Source: Desulfobacteraceae bacterium (lineage in GTDB: Bacteria; Desulfobacterota; Desulfobacteria; Desulfobacterales; UBA5852). From it: a stretch of DNA of 64,000 bases. The translations under genes were made by a program, and so were the position numbers. The DNA lies in assembly GCA_014237395.1 (NCBI GenBank), contig JABZFP010000029.1:362537-426536 (forward strand). The letters are read 5' to 3'. Below, piece by piece: positions 8,908 to 17,324 of the stretch (positions are counted from its first letter, which is position 1; each line of letters opens with the position of its first letter). The notes below the pieces were generated by a model that had not been told where the DNA came from, searched no databases, and saw only the letters and a program-made list of their open reading frames with translations.

Positions 8908-9115
8908 CGCTTACCGGTGTTATCGTTTTCGTCTTGGAAGACCCTTCTTCCCAGGCCTGGGCAACCCGAAGGGCACGCCCGAAGCCCTGTTGACGCGTCG
9001 GCCGGTCGATCATGATCATCCCCGGCCACACCGGATATTGCAAAATGCTTGCCAACACCTGGAAAGCACTCGAATTGTTCGCTCGGCGAACGCGATCAGA
9101 CACCGCCGCCATCAT
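8900..9115 (-). CDS. Possible small ORF upstream of the diguanylate cyclase
   Basis: A 71-codon frame whose TAA overlaps the cyclase start by 8 nt (ATGACTAA), an arrangement seen in translationally coupled genes. Against it: there is no ribosome-binding site before its ATG, and I recognise no motif in the product. The rest of the gap between 9116 and 9283 holds nothing I can name. Treat as doubtful. Confidence 0.2.
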   Translation of the reverse strand: MMAAVSDRVRRANNSSAFQVLASILQYPVWPGMIMIDRPTRQQGFGRALRVAQAWEEGSSKTKTITPVSDD

Positions 9116-9283
9116 GGTGGGACAGGCCGGAAAGCCCTGCAGATATAGGGTTTTTTAGTGCAACGAAAACCGGAGACTGAAACCAGGGCCACGAACGGGT
9201 GGGCCGGCGGAAAGGCAAAGCGGAAGAAAGGCGGATCATCCGGGCCAGTCAAATTTTCCATCGGGGTGTCAATAATCCCACGA

Positions 9284-10201
9284 TCACGAGCGGCCTTTCA
9301 CCACGGCCAGAATGGCCTCGGCCAAGGCGCCCGGCACTTCTTCCTGAAGAAAATGTCCCGCCTGGGTCTCCGTGACCAGGGCTTCGGGAAAAAGCCCTCG
9401 CATATTTTTAAGAGCGCGACCCAGGATCGGATCTTTGAGACCCCAGACAAGGCGCACCGGACCGCGAAAGGCCTTCCCCCAGGACTGGACTTTTCGCATG
9501 TAAGGCGAGGTGGGGTGCTGCGGACCGGTGGGGACCATACGCGCCAGAGCCAGCGGGGCGGCCCGGTCGCGAAACGCTTTGAGAGGCCACCCATAGGCGC
9601 GCCGTTCGAGAGAACCGATACTGGCAGGGTTCCCCTGTGCCCGGTGCAAGACGGGGACCGGGAAGTTGAGGCCCCTGAAAAGCAGATCACTGACCAGGGG
9701 AAGATGGGCCAAGCGGTGAAATGTCGACAACCGCCTCTTTTTGTAAGGAGCGGACAGGGCGGTATTGCCGAACACCGCCCCGGTTACCCGATCGGGGTTG
9801 TAATGGGCCATCAGGCCGACGATCGGGCCACCCCAGTCCTGCCCCACAATAGTAATGGCGTTCAGGTCCAACGCCTGAACCAGGCGGCTCAAATTTAGGG
9901 CGTGAAATCGCAGCGAATGCAGACCGACCTCGCGGGGTTTGGCGCTCAGGCCCAGTCCCACCATATCCGGGGCAATCACCCGGACGTTGGCGTCGGCCAG
10001 CAACCGGATGACCTTGCGCCACAGAAACGACCAGGTGGGATTGCCGTGCTGCAGCAGGATCACCGGCCCCTGGCCTTCGTCCACAAAATGCATGGGCCAG
10101 CGTCCGCCGCCATACACGCGGCGGCGGAAGGGAAACGCTTTTAAGAGCCAGTCCGGCAACGGCGGGGGATCGGTAAACGGCAATGGCATCGGTTCGGTCA
10201 T
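9284..10201 (-). CDS. Haloalkane dehalogenase-like alpha/beta hydrolase
   Basis: 305 residues of alpha/beta-hydrolase fold. The oxyanion region HGNPTWSFLWR matches the HGNP signature of haloalkane dehalogenases and related epoxide hydrolases. The nucleophile elbow is VGQDWGG with Asp122, and the following Trp123 plus Asn54 are the positions that bind halide in true dehalogenases. A candidate acid sits in WGLKDPILG and the catalytic His in AGHFLQEE near the C-terminus. The reaction would be hydrolytic removal of halide from a haloalkane in the cytoplasm, though the family includes many proteins of unknown substrate. The start at 10201 has AAGGA 8 nt upstream. It lies 75 nt downstream of the acyl-CoA dehydrogenase gene on the same strand and may be cotranscribed. 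Confidence 0.8.
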   Translation of the reverse strand: MTEPMPLPFTDPPPLPDWLLKAFPFRRRVYGGGRWPMHFVDEGQGPVILLQHGNPTWSFLWRKVIRLLADANVRVIAPDMVGLGLSAKPREVGLHSLRFHALNLSRLVQALDLNAITIVGQDWGGPIVGLMAHYNPDRVTGAVFGNTALSAPYKKRRLSTFHRLAHLPLVSDLLFRGLNFPVPVLHRAQGNPASIGSLERRAYGWPLKAFRDRAAPLALARMVPTGPQHPTSPYMRKVQSWGKAFRGPVRLVWGLKDPILGRALKNMRGLFPEALVTETQAGHFLQEEVPGALAEAILAVVKGRS

Positions 10202-10276
10202 ATCAGCATCCTTTTCGGTGGCAAGTAGGGTAAAGACCGTGTTGCGTCACCCAGGTCGACGGATGGTCTTCTTCCA

Positions 10277-12130
10277 TCAACCGCCAAAGGCATCCTCGGG
10301 CATGTCGACCACAGCGGATTCCGCCGCCATGATGGCATCCATTTTGCCGAGGGTTACCGGCAGTAGGCTGTTGATGAAATAGCGCGCGGTCTGCACCTGG
10401 CCATGGTAAAAGGTCGCGTTTTTATGGGAGCCTATTTTTTTCCGGCGGGCGTCCCCCTCCAGGCCGGCCAACAGCTTTTCCAGGGACGGAACGGCGACCG
10501 TCGCCCGCCACAAGAGCATCCAGGCCATGATGACATCCCCCATGACCTCCTGGAACGGCGCGGCATGGGCGAAGGCGGTACGGAAACGCTCACTCATGGC
10601 GGCCTGCCCCAAGTGCAGGGCCGTCTCGCCCAGGCGATCGAGAGCCGTCTCCACCCTGTCGGCCAGGTCGGACAGCCCGTCGCAAGTCCGGGCCCGTTGC
10701 ACCACGCGACGCACTTCGTCCATAAAATTCATGAACACCCGGCCCTTTTCCATTCCGATCTTGCGGCCCAGCAGGTCCATGGCCTGAATACCGTTGGTCC
10801 CTTCGTAAATAGAAGCGATGCGGACATCCCGCATCAACTGCTCCACCGGGTACTCCCGGGTATAGCCGTAGCCGCCATACACCTGCACGGCCTGGGAACA
10901 GACCTCGAAACCGCGATCCGTGCAGTAGGCTTTGAGCACCGGCGTCAGTAAATCAAGCAGGCCCTTGTGGTAGGCCCGATCCGCTTCGGTGGCGGCACAG
11001 TTGATGCGATCGATCAAACGGGCGCCAAAATAGACGAAACTGCGCATACCGTCCACATGGGCCTTCATCCACACGAGCATGCGGCGCACGTCCGGGTGAC
11101 GGATGATCGCGACCTGGGGCGCATCGGGCGAGAAGGTGTTTTCCAGATCCCGCCCCTGTTTGCGCTCCCGCGCGTAGGAAAGCGCATACAGGTAGGCGGT
11201 CGAGGCACTCGTGAGACCGATGGCGCCCACCAGGAGCCGGGCCGCATTCATCATATGAAACATGACCTTCATGCCCTTGTTTTCTTCCCCCAGCAACAGC
11301 CCCCGGCACTGGCCTTTGCTGCCGAAGGCCATGCTGCAAGTCGGGCTGGCATGAATCCCCATCTTCTCCTCGATGCCGGTGCAGACGACGTCGTTGGCAT
11401 CTCCCAGCGAGCCGTCCGGATTGACCCAGATTTTGGGGACGATAAACAGGGAAATGCCCCGGGTACCGGCCGGTGCGCCTTCGATGCGTGCCAGGACCGG
11501 GTGGATAATATTTTCGGTCATGTCATGCTCGCCGCCGGTAATGAAAATTTTGTTGCCGGTAATGCTGTAGGTGCCGTCCGGCAGCCGGCGGGCCGACGTG
11601 GTGAGCGCGCCCACATCCGACCCGGCCTCGGACTCGGTCAGCACCATGGTGCCGGCCCACTGCCCCGTGTACATTTTTTTGAGAAAGAGCCCCTTCTGGG
11701 GCTCGGTGCCAAAAATTTCGATCATCTCGCCGGCACCGTGGGCCCCGAAACCAAAGAGTGAAAACGCATAATTGGCACCGAGATGATAGTCCGCCACGGC
11801 CTGGGCCACCAAATAGGGCAATCCCTGGCCCCCAAGATCGGGGTTGGCCGTCAGCGCCGTCCACTCCCCTTCGACAAACAGCTTGTGGGGTCGGTGGAAA
11901 CAGTCCGGCATGCGCACCTGGCCGTCTTCAAACACCAGACCGGCACGGTCGCCCTCAACCAGGGTCGGCAAGATCTCCTTGACGGCCAACTGGCGGGCCT
12001 CATCGACGATCATGTCGAAAGTCTTGCGATTAAAATCACCAAAGGTCTCGTGAGCGCAAAGGGCTTCCGCATCAAACTGCTCGTAAAGGACGAAATCGAC
12101 ATCTCTGCGGTCGGCAATTACCTGGGCCAT
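10277..12130 (-). CDS. Acyl-CoA dehydrogenase, long form (DmdC-like, ~600 aa)
   Basis: 617 residues, longer than the usual ~380-residue family members. The N-terminal, middle (beta; ITGNKIFITGGEHD, and MVLTESEAGSDVGAL for FAD/substrate contacts) and C-terminal helical domains are all present, followed by an extra ~150-residue C-terminal domain typical of the AcdA/DmdC-type group. The catalytic base is the Glu of SIYEGTNGIQ, residue 443. The group includes 3-methylmercaptopropionyl-CoA dehydrogenase and several broad-range enzymes, so the substrate is not fixed by sequence. It oxidises an acyl-CoA to the 2-enoyl-CoA, passing electrons to ETF. AAGGAG lies 7 nt before the ATG. It is probably in an operon with the second dehydrogenase, 128 nt upstream. 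Confidence 0.9.
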   Translation of the reverse strand: MAQVIADRRDVDFVLYEQFDAEALCAHETFGDFNRKTFDMIVDEARQLAVKEILPTLVEGDRAGLVFEDGQVRMPDCFHRPHKLFVEGEWTALTANPDLGGQGLPYLVAQAVADYHLGANYAFSLFGFGAHGAGEMIEIFGTEPQKGLFLKKMYTGQWAGTMVLTESEAGSDVGALTTSARRLPDGTYSITGNKIFITGGEHDMTENIIHPVLARIEGAPAGTRGISLFIVPKIWVNPDGSLGDANDVVCTGIEEKMGIHASPTCSMAFGSKGQCRGLLLGEENKGMKVMFHMMNAARLLVGAIGLTSASTAYLYALSYARERKQGRDLENTFSPDAPQVAIIRHPDVRRMLVWMKAHVDGMRSFVYFGARLIDRINCAATEADRAYHKGLLDLLTPVLKAYCTDRGFEVCSQAVQVYGGYGYTREYPVEQLMRDVRIASIYEGTNGIQAMDLLGRKIGMEKGRVFMNFMDEVRRVVQRARTCDGLSDLADRVETALDRLGETALHLGQAAMSERFRTAFAHAAPFQEVMGDVIMAWMLLWRATVAVPSLEKLLAGLEGDARRKKIGSHKNATFYHGQVQTARYFINSLLPVTLGKMDAIMAAESAVVDMPEDAFGG

Positions 12131-12258
12131 ATTTATCTCCTTGTTTGATCAACCATCATTGGATGCAAGGGCACGATCTCTCGTTTTGCCATTCGACACA
12201 ATCTTTCAGCCCGCATAAAGACGGGCGTTTAAAATCTGACGTTAATTTTGTGCGGCCC

Positions 12259-13401
12259 CTAAAGCCGCATGGTCCTGGCCGCAATGTTCTTCATGATTTC
12301 ATTGGTCCCGGCAAAGATCGACATCACCCGTACGTCCCGGAAAGCCCGTACCAGGGGATGGTCATCCGGCATGGCGTGGGGGCCCACCAGATCCAGGCAG
12401 CGGTCGGCCACGCGTTTGGCCATTTCCGTGGTCCAATATTTGGCCATGGCGGTTTCCACCGCCACTTTTCGACCTTCGATGTGGTCGGCAATAAGCTTAT
12501 CGATAAACGTCCGTCCGAGCTTGACCTCGGTCGTCAGTTCCACGATGGCGAACTGCACGGCCTGGCGTTTGGACAGCGGTTTCCCGCCCTCTCTGTGCCG
12601 GGTGCAGAAATCGATTGTCCAGGCCATGATGCGCTCCGCCGCCGCCACCGCGCCCAGGGCCGCCACAATGCGCTCCTGCTGGAGTTTTTCCATCATCATG
12701 ATAAACCCGTAGCCTTTGGCGCCCAGCCGGTTGGCCGCCGGAATGCGGCAATGGGTGAAAAAAAGCTCGGCCGTATCCTGGCTGTGCCAGCCCATTTTCT
12801 CCAGATGCCGGCCCCGCTTGAAGCCTTCGGTACCGTCCTCCACCAGATAGAGCGACAACCCCAGATGGGGGTTGTCGAGATCGGCCTCCCGGGCAGCCAC
12901 GATCACCAGGTCGCAGAGCAGGCCGTTGGAAATAAAAGTCTTGGTGCCGTTGAGCACCACGGTGTCACCATCCTCTTTCGCCAGAGTGCGGATCCCGGCC
13001 AGGTCGCTGCCGGCATCCGGTTCGGTCATGGCGATGGCGGTGACAATATCTCCGGAGACACACCCCGGCAGATAGCGCTGTTTCTGCGCGTCACTACCGA
13101 ACGCCGTGATATAGGGCACCACGATGTCGCTGTGCAAACTGGCCGCCAGTCCGTTGATCCCGGTGCGGGACATCTCCTCGGTCAGGATGGCGGCATAGCG
13201 AAAATCCCCGCCCCGGCCGCCATAGACCGGCGGCACGTCCATGCACAAAAAACCCGCCCGGCCCATCTTGTGCCAGATCTCCCGGGGGACGGACCGGTCC
13301 TTTTCCCACCGGTCGGCATAGGGCGTCACCTCTCGGGCCAGGAAATCCCGCAGCCGGGTGCGGAAAAGGTCATGGTTGCGTGTATACGTCAGAATATCCA
13401 A
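12259..13401 (-). CDS. Acyl-CoA dehydrogenase (IVD/LCAD-like catalytic-base type)
   Basis: The frame is open to an ATG at 13446, but I place the start at TTG 13401: AGAGG sits 5 nt upstream, and the resulting 380-residue protein begins like family members (LDILTYTRNHDLFRTRLRDF). Family motifs are AMTEPDAGSDLAG and LNGTKTFISNG. The usual catalytic Glu in the YEGTNEI motif is replaced (FAGTNEIMKNI). Instead LQQERIV carries a Glu (residue 258 counted from 13446, 243 from 13401) at the place used by isovaleryl-CoA and long-chain acyl-CoA dehydrogenases. So the enzyme should be active and may prefer branched or long acyl chains. It is the first gene of the minus-strand acyl-CoA cluster. Confidence 0.9.
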   Translation of the reverse strand: MDILTYTRNHDLFRTRLRDFLAREVTPYADRWEKDRSVPREIWHKMGRAGFLCMDVPPVYGGRGGDFRYAAILTEEMSRTGINGLAASLHSDIVVPYITAFGSDAQKQRYLPGCVSGDIVTAIAMTEPDAGSDLAGIRTLAKEDGDTVVLNGTKTFISNGLLCDLVIVAAREADLDNPHLGLSLYLVEDGTEGFKRGRHLEKMGWHSQDTAELFFTHCRIPAANRLGAKGYGFIMMMEKLQQERIVAALGAVAAAERIMAWTIDFCTRHREGGKPLSKRQAVQFAIVELTTEVKLGRTFIDKLIADHIEGRKVAVETAMAKYWTTEMAKRVADRCLDLVGPHAMPDDHPLVRAFRDVRVMSIFAGTNEIMKNIAARTMRL

Positions 13402-13680
13402 AGGGACCTCTTGGGACTTGTGAAACAAAGCAGCAAGGGAAACCATGGTCGGCTGACTGCCGGCGGCGCGGATGCGATGGCGTTTTCCGTCCGCATCAAA
13501 ATGCCGGCATCTCGATAACGATAGAAATTCGTAATCAAAACCCTGTCGGTCGTCAAGCGCTATATCTCATTTCATTGCCTGGCCACGGGTATGCCACATC
13601 ACGGGTTGTTCGCCTCATCGACGGATGGTATAGCCCCACAGAAAAGGCAAAGACAACCCCTCAAGGAGACGAACAGACGG

Positions 13681-14565
13681 ATGGAAGAGCGACATTTCGG
13701 ACCGGTCCGGTTTCTACCCGGCCCCAACAACGGCAAGTACCCCTATTGCCATTCTGTTTTCATCGAAGGGGCGGGCATTTTGATCGATCCTTCCTCCGAC
13801 CGGCAGCGTCTCGAGGCGTTGCGCGACACGCATGATGTAAACGCGGTCTGGCTGAGCCACTGGCACGAAGACCACTTCATGCACCTGGACCTTTTCGATG
13901 ACGTGCCCCTGGCGATGCATGCTGCCGACGCGTCTTTTCTCGAAAATATGGAAACGTTTCTGGACGGCTATGGCATCGAAGACACCGACACCCGGGAAGC
14001 CTGGAAACCACTACTGGAGGAGATCTTTCATTTCCGTCCGCGGCAGCCGGACATGCTTCTGGAAGAAAAGGAGGGCCTGTCGATTGGCGATGTCACAGTC
14101 GATATCCTGCACACACCGGGGCACACTCCCGGCCACCTGTGCGTCTTCTTTCATGAACCCGAAGTTCTCTTCCTGGCGGACTATGATCTGACCGCCTTCG
14201 GGCCCTGGTATGGCGACCGACTGTCCAGCATTGCCGAGACCGAGGCCTCGGTCCGGCGCCTGCAAGGTCTGCCCGCGCGCGTCTGGCTGACCTGCCACGA
14301 GACCGGGGTGTTCGAAGCCGCCCCGCCGCCGCTATGGGATTGCTACCTGGATGTCATCCGCCGCCGGCGTGCCGATCTGCTGGCCCTGCTGGCCAAACCC
14401 CGCAGCATGAGCGACATTGTTGACGCCTGGATTGTTTACAAACGACCACGCGAACCCCTGGCGTTTTACCGCCATGCCGAGCAGTCCCTGATGGAAAAGC
14501 ATCTGGAGGAATTAATGACCGCGGGGCGGGTAGTGCAGGAGGGCCGCCGTTATCGACGCACCTGA
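13681..14565 (+). CDS. MBL-fold metallohydrolase
   Basis: 294 residues from the ATG at 13681 (MEERHFGP; AAGGAG about 12 nt upstream). The open frame to 13591 adds 30 basic residues that do not look like part of the fold. Metallo-beta-lactamase motifs: SHWHEDHFMHLD (HxHxDH), LHTPGHTPGH, LADYDLT and a later TCHETG. The C-terminal ~90 residues look like a winged-helix-type tail, as in the LACTB2/glyoxalase-II-like group. It probably binds two Zn or Fe ions and hydrolyses a thioester or phosphoester. Substrate unknown. It runs divergently from the acyl-CoA dehydrogenase operon. Confidence 0.85.
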   Translation: MEERHFGPVRFLPGPNNGKYPYCHSVFIEGAGILIDPSSDRQRLEALRDTHDVNAVWLSHWHEDHFMHLDLFDDVPLAMHAADASFLENMETFLDGYGIEDTDTREAWKPLLEEIFHFRPRQPDMLLEEKEGLSIGDVTVDILHTPGHTPGHLCVFFHEPEVLFLADYDLTAFGPWYGDRLSSIAETEASVRRLQGLPARVWLTCHETGVFEAAPPPLWDCYLDVIRRRRADLLALLAKPRSMSDIVDAWIVYKRPREPLAFYRHAEQSLMEKHLEELMTAGRVVQEGRRYRRT

Positions 14566-14578
14566 ATCGCTGAAATCA

Positions 14579-15241
14579 TCAGGCATCAAAGGTTTTTAAA
14601 AACGTGTTCGCGGCTTCGATCGATCGTTCGATATCCCGAACCAGCACGTCCACATCGGCCTCGATGCGTCCCATTTCAGACCCCAGCGCGCCCACGGCCC
14701 AGGCGTTTAGATTGTGCTTGAGATAAAGCACATAGTCGTTCAGGCGGCTCAACACCGGGTCCATCCGGCTGCGGGCCTGCACCATGGCGCGGTGAAGCTG
14801 ATTGTAGCGCTCGCGCGTCCGCGTCAGGGACTGACGGCTGTTGGAACGGAAAGTGGCATTGGTCATCTGCCCGATTTCGGCCTCCCACTCGACAAACAGG
14901 TCCGCGGCAATCTGTTCCACATTATCAATCCGTTCGTCGATGATCGACGCCCGCTGCTCGCAGTCTTCATAGTCGTCTTTCAACTGCAGGTAGACGTTTT
15001 CCAGCTCACCGCCCTGGAAACCGGTCAGCTCCTTGATCCGGGTCAGGGCATCCTTGAACTCCTCGGAGGCTTTGGCCTGGTCCTCACGGGCGTTTTCGAC
15101 CTCGTCTCTCAGGAGGTGGCGTTTTTCCTTTCCGAGGGTTTCCCACATGGAATAATAAGTGCTCCGGCAACCGGACCACAGTAATCCCACCATTACCAAG
15201 AGGAATAGAATCGGAAGAATTCGCACCGTTGTTGTTCGCAT
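14579..15241 (-). CDS. DUF2959-family lipoprotein
   Basis: 220 residues with an N-terminal hydrophobic segment ending in the lipobox LWSGC (about residue 25), then an almost entirely helical, charged protein with heptad-like patterning. The sequence YYSMWETLGKEKRHLLRDEVENAR and the later GFQGGELENVY region match my memory of the DUF2959 family, whose function is not established. It is likely an envelope lipoprotein with a coiled-coil body. AAAGGAG lies about 9 nt before the ATG. It converges with the MBL hydrolase gene (13 nt apart). Confidence 0.82.
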   Translation of the reverse strand: MRTTTVRILPILFLLVMVGLLWSGCRSTYYSMWETLGKEKRHLLRDEVENAREDQAKASEEFKDALTRIKELTGFQGGELENVYLQLKDDYEDCEQRASIIDERIDNVEQIAADLFVEWEAEIGQMTNATFRSNSRQSLTRTRERYNQLHRAMVQARSRMDPVLSRLNDYVLYLKHNLNAWAVGALGSEMGRIEADVDVLVRDIERSIEAANTFLKTFDA

Positions 15242-15361
15242 CGCTCGGAACTCCTTTGAACTGTTTTCTGTTCATCAAATCGCGTGTGGCGTGCACCCGG
15301 ACCGCAAGACGCCTTGCTGGAATCGGTAAGGAACCGGCCGGCCGTTCCCCGGGCGACCGGG

Positions 15362-16156
15362 CTATTCCAGCATGTGGTTGAATTCCGTAAGAATGACCGT
15401 CATCAGCTCCTGGCCGATGATGATGCCGAAATCGATCATCTGTGGCCCGTATTTTTTCCCCGTATGGCTGCGAAAGGTCGCCTTGATCTCCTCCAGGCGC
15501 CGCATGCCGCCAGGGTAGCGGACAACGAAATCCGCCACCGAAGGATTGAAGAAGGCCACCATATCCCACAAGGTGTCGGTGAAGTTGTCCGGCCCCCATC
15601 GAAATTTGTCGGCATCATAGAGGCAGTCCGATAAAAAGCAGGCGGCGGCGGTCGGCGGGGTTTTGATCCGTTGAAAGGCTTCGTGATTGCGAATCGCGTA
15701 ACAGATCTCATCGATCTCATCGCCGTTGAAGGCAAAGGCCGCCAGCACCTCCCGTGCATAGCGCGCGCCTTCAATGGCATGGTCTTTCTGCTTGCGGTGG
15801 ATATCGTGCAGCAGGCCGGCGGCCTGGCTGACGATGCTGATGCGTTGGATGCGTGTTTCAGCATATCCTGCGCGGCGCCCCTCGATCAGCGAAAGCGCCC
15901 CGGCATCCGCCGCAACCTTGAGGGCGTGTTTCATCCCGTGCCCGAAATCGTCTTCCAGCCGTTCGGCCACAAAACCACGCAATTCCAAAAGCAGCGGGTC
16001 GTGGTTTAAATAGCGCCGGGCACACGATAGATCGTCGGCATGAACCCGGTAAAAATCAGGCAAGGGCAGGCGCGCGGCGATCTCCCGTGCCTTTTGCTTC
16101 AGGATGGCATAGACCGCCGCGGCTTCATCCGGTAAATGCGGTGGTTTATAAACCAT
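15362..16156 (-). CDS. HD-domain phosphohydrolase-like protein
   Basis: 264 residues. The HD signature is in GLLHDIHRKQKDHAIEGAR: an H upstream (FGHGMKHALKV), the HD pair, then a further H in the next helix and an IRNHEAF-type element with a distal D, together the usual metal ligands of the HD superfamily. It is probably a metal-dependent phosphohydrolase or pyrophosphohydrolase of the cytoplasm, without a recognised regulatory domain. Substrate unknown. Its neighbours give no pathway hint. Confidence 0.8.
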   Translation of the reverse strand: MVYKPPHLPDEAAAVYAILKQKAREIAARLPLPDFYRVHADDLSCARRYLNHDPLLLELRGFVAERLEDDFGHGMKHALKVAADAGALSLIEGRRAGYAETRIQRISIVSQAAGLLHDIHRKQKDHAIEGARYAREVLAAFAFNGDEIDEICYAIRNHEAFQRIKTPPTAAACFLSDCLYDADKFRWGPDNFTDTLWDMVAFFNPSVADFVVRYPGGMRRLEEIKATFRSHTGKKYGPQMIDFGIIIGQELMTVILTEFNHMLE

Positions 16157-16261
16157 GGCCCCTCGTCTCCACCGGTCGGGAGAAAACCGCCGGGATCATC
16201 CCCAAAGGGGAACGGCCCATCCGTCTAAAACTTGGCGCGCGTCCCCGACATCGCGCCAACG

Positions 16262-16295
16262 AAAAAAGGAGATGCATGACGCACCATGCATCTCC
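16262..16295 (-). terminator. Rho-independent terminator of the 16364-16849 gene
   Basis: Perfect 11-bp stem (GGAGATGCATG at 16268-16278, CATGCATCTCC at 16285-16295) with a 6-nt loop. Read on the minus strand it is followed directly by six T (A-run 16262-16267). It lies about 70 nt after the stop codon of the gene at 16364-16849. Confidence 0.85.
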
Positions 16296-16363
16296 CTCTG
16301 ATCATCGGGCCGTCGTCATGACGGTAAAAATGTAACCCCGGTCGCGCCTGCCACCGGAGGTGG

Positions 16364-16849
16364 TCAGTCGATCATCGCGTATTCGTAACCACAGACTTTC
16401 CACATGCCGTCTTCATTCACCAGATCGACCACTTCGTCCAGGTGATAGGTTTCGCCCATATTCATGATTTTGAGAAAGTAGGCGAATGTCGGATGAATGG
16501 CGCGCTTCATGGAACAGGTTACCTGCACCTGGGCTGACGCCTCGTCCTGGGCCAGCACGGCGGCCTGAACGTGAAAAAGCTGCATGCGTGGATAGGCGGC
16601 GCTGAATCCTTTGGCACGCGCCTCCCCTTCAACCTCATAAAACACATCGTCCACAAGGTCCTGATCCTCCAGCAGATCACCGCACATGCGCTCGGTCACG
16701 GCAGGGGATAATTGATAGAAGGCTTTAGTGAACGCTATCGCCGCCTTCACCGGTGTCTCCTTGGTATCTGCCGCCACCAGTACAACCTGCACCAGTATGC
16801 CCAAAAGGACCACCAGCGCCAGGGGAATCCACTTGCGGAACCTATCCAT
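16364..16849 (-). CDS. Hypothetical secreted or membrane-anchored protein
   Basis: 161 residues with an N-terminal hydrophobic segment (about 8-27, PLALVVLLGILVQVVLVA) that could be a signal peptide or an anchor. The remainder (VKAAIAFTKAFYQLSPAVTERMC... and the end ...NEDGMWKVCGYEYAMID) has the look of a small NTF2-like or cystatin-like periplasmic domain with two well-separated cysteines, but I do not assign a family. It has its own terminator at 16262-16295, so it is probably monocistronic. Confidence 0.75.
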   Translation of the reverse strand: MDRFRKWIPLALVVLLGILVQVVLVAADTKETPVKAAIAFTKAFYQLSPAVTERMCGDLLEDQDLVDDVFYEVEGEARAKGFSAAYPRMQLFHVQAAVLAQDEASAQVQVTCSMKRAIHPTFAYFLKIMNMGETYHLDEVVDLVNEDGMWKVCGYEYAMID

Positions 16850-17062
16850 CGATCATGTTCTCCTTTCCCATCGTCAACGAATTGAAACGGCACGCGTCGT
16901 GAGGTACCGTCCCCTTATGCATATGAACATGTCGATACCATAGAATAGCCGCCCTGCCAAGACCTCCCGTCGTGTGTTTCGACAAATGTTGATGAATAAA
17001 ATGCATGCTTAAGATCGAGGGTAATTTGCGATCGAAATGGTAAATGTTGGGCCAAATATTCC

Positions 17063-17083
17063 TTGACACACTATATATAGTAT
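17063..17083 (+). promoter_or_regulatory. nrdJ promoter region with NrdR box
   Basis: The 16-mer at 17068-17083 (ACACTATATATAGTAT) matches the NrdR-box consensus acaCwAtATaTwGtgt at 15 of 16 positions. NrdR is the ATP/dATP-sensing repressor of ribonucleotide reductase genes. A TTGACA (17063-17068) abuts it. Only one box is visible here, whereas classic sites come in pairs. The site is 242 nt before the nrdJ start codon. Confidence 0.75.
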
Positions 17084-17324
17084 GAGAGATCTCGACTCGT
17101 TGCGAGTCGCCCGGCGGCAGGTCTGCTCCTGCCTGTTTTCCGATCTGACGCCAAACGGATCGCGTCACGAGAAGTATCTTCCTGTTCCTCCTGGGACAGG
17201 AAGTCAAAATGCATCGGGCAACCATGCTTTTTGTTTCTTCCTGCTTAGCTTAATATCATCAGCACTGAACGCATCCACGTTCCGCTGTTTTAAATGGACC
17301 CAAAAGACTGCCCCGGAGGTTTTC
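17084..17324 (+). promoter_or_regulatory. Long structured 5' leader of nrdJ
   Basis: Between the NrdR box and the start codon are four local hairpins: CGACTCG/CGAGTCG (17093-17109, 7 bp, 3-nt loop); GGCAGG/CCTGCC (17116-17133) followed by TGTTTT, terminator-like; TGACGC/GCGTCA (17146-17167), which competes with CGATC/GATCG (17141-17162); and an 11-bp stem with one G-U pair and a TCCT loop (17178-17203). I could not find a convincing B12 box, so I do not call a cobalamin riboswitch. Confidence 0.55.

Noticed and set aside
17082..17324. Longer NrdJ start giving 910 residues
   Set aside because: The extra 81 residues lie over a leader with hairpins, and the ATG at 17325 has a strong GGAGGT at the right spacing.
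17084..17324. Cobalamin riboswitch before nrdJ
   Set aside because: I looked for a B12 box and the usual conserved core and found neither; only generic hairpins are visible.
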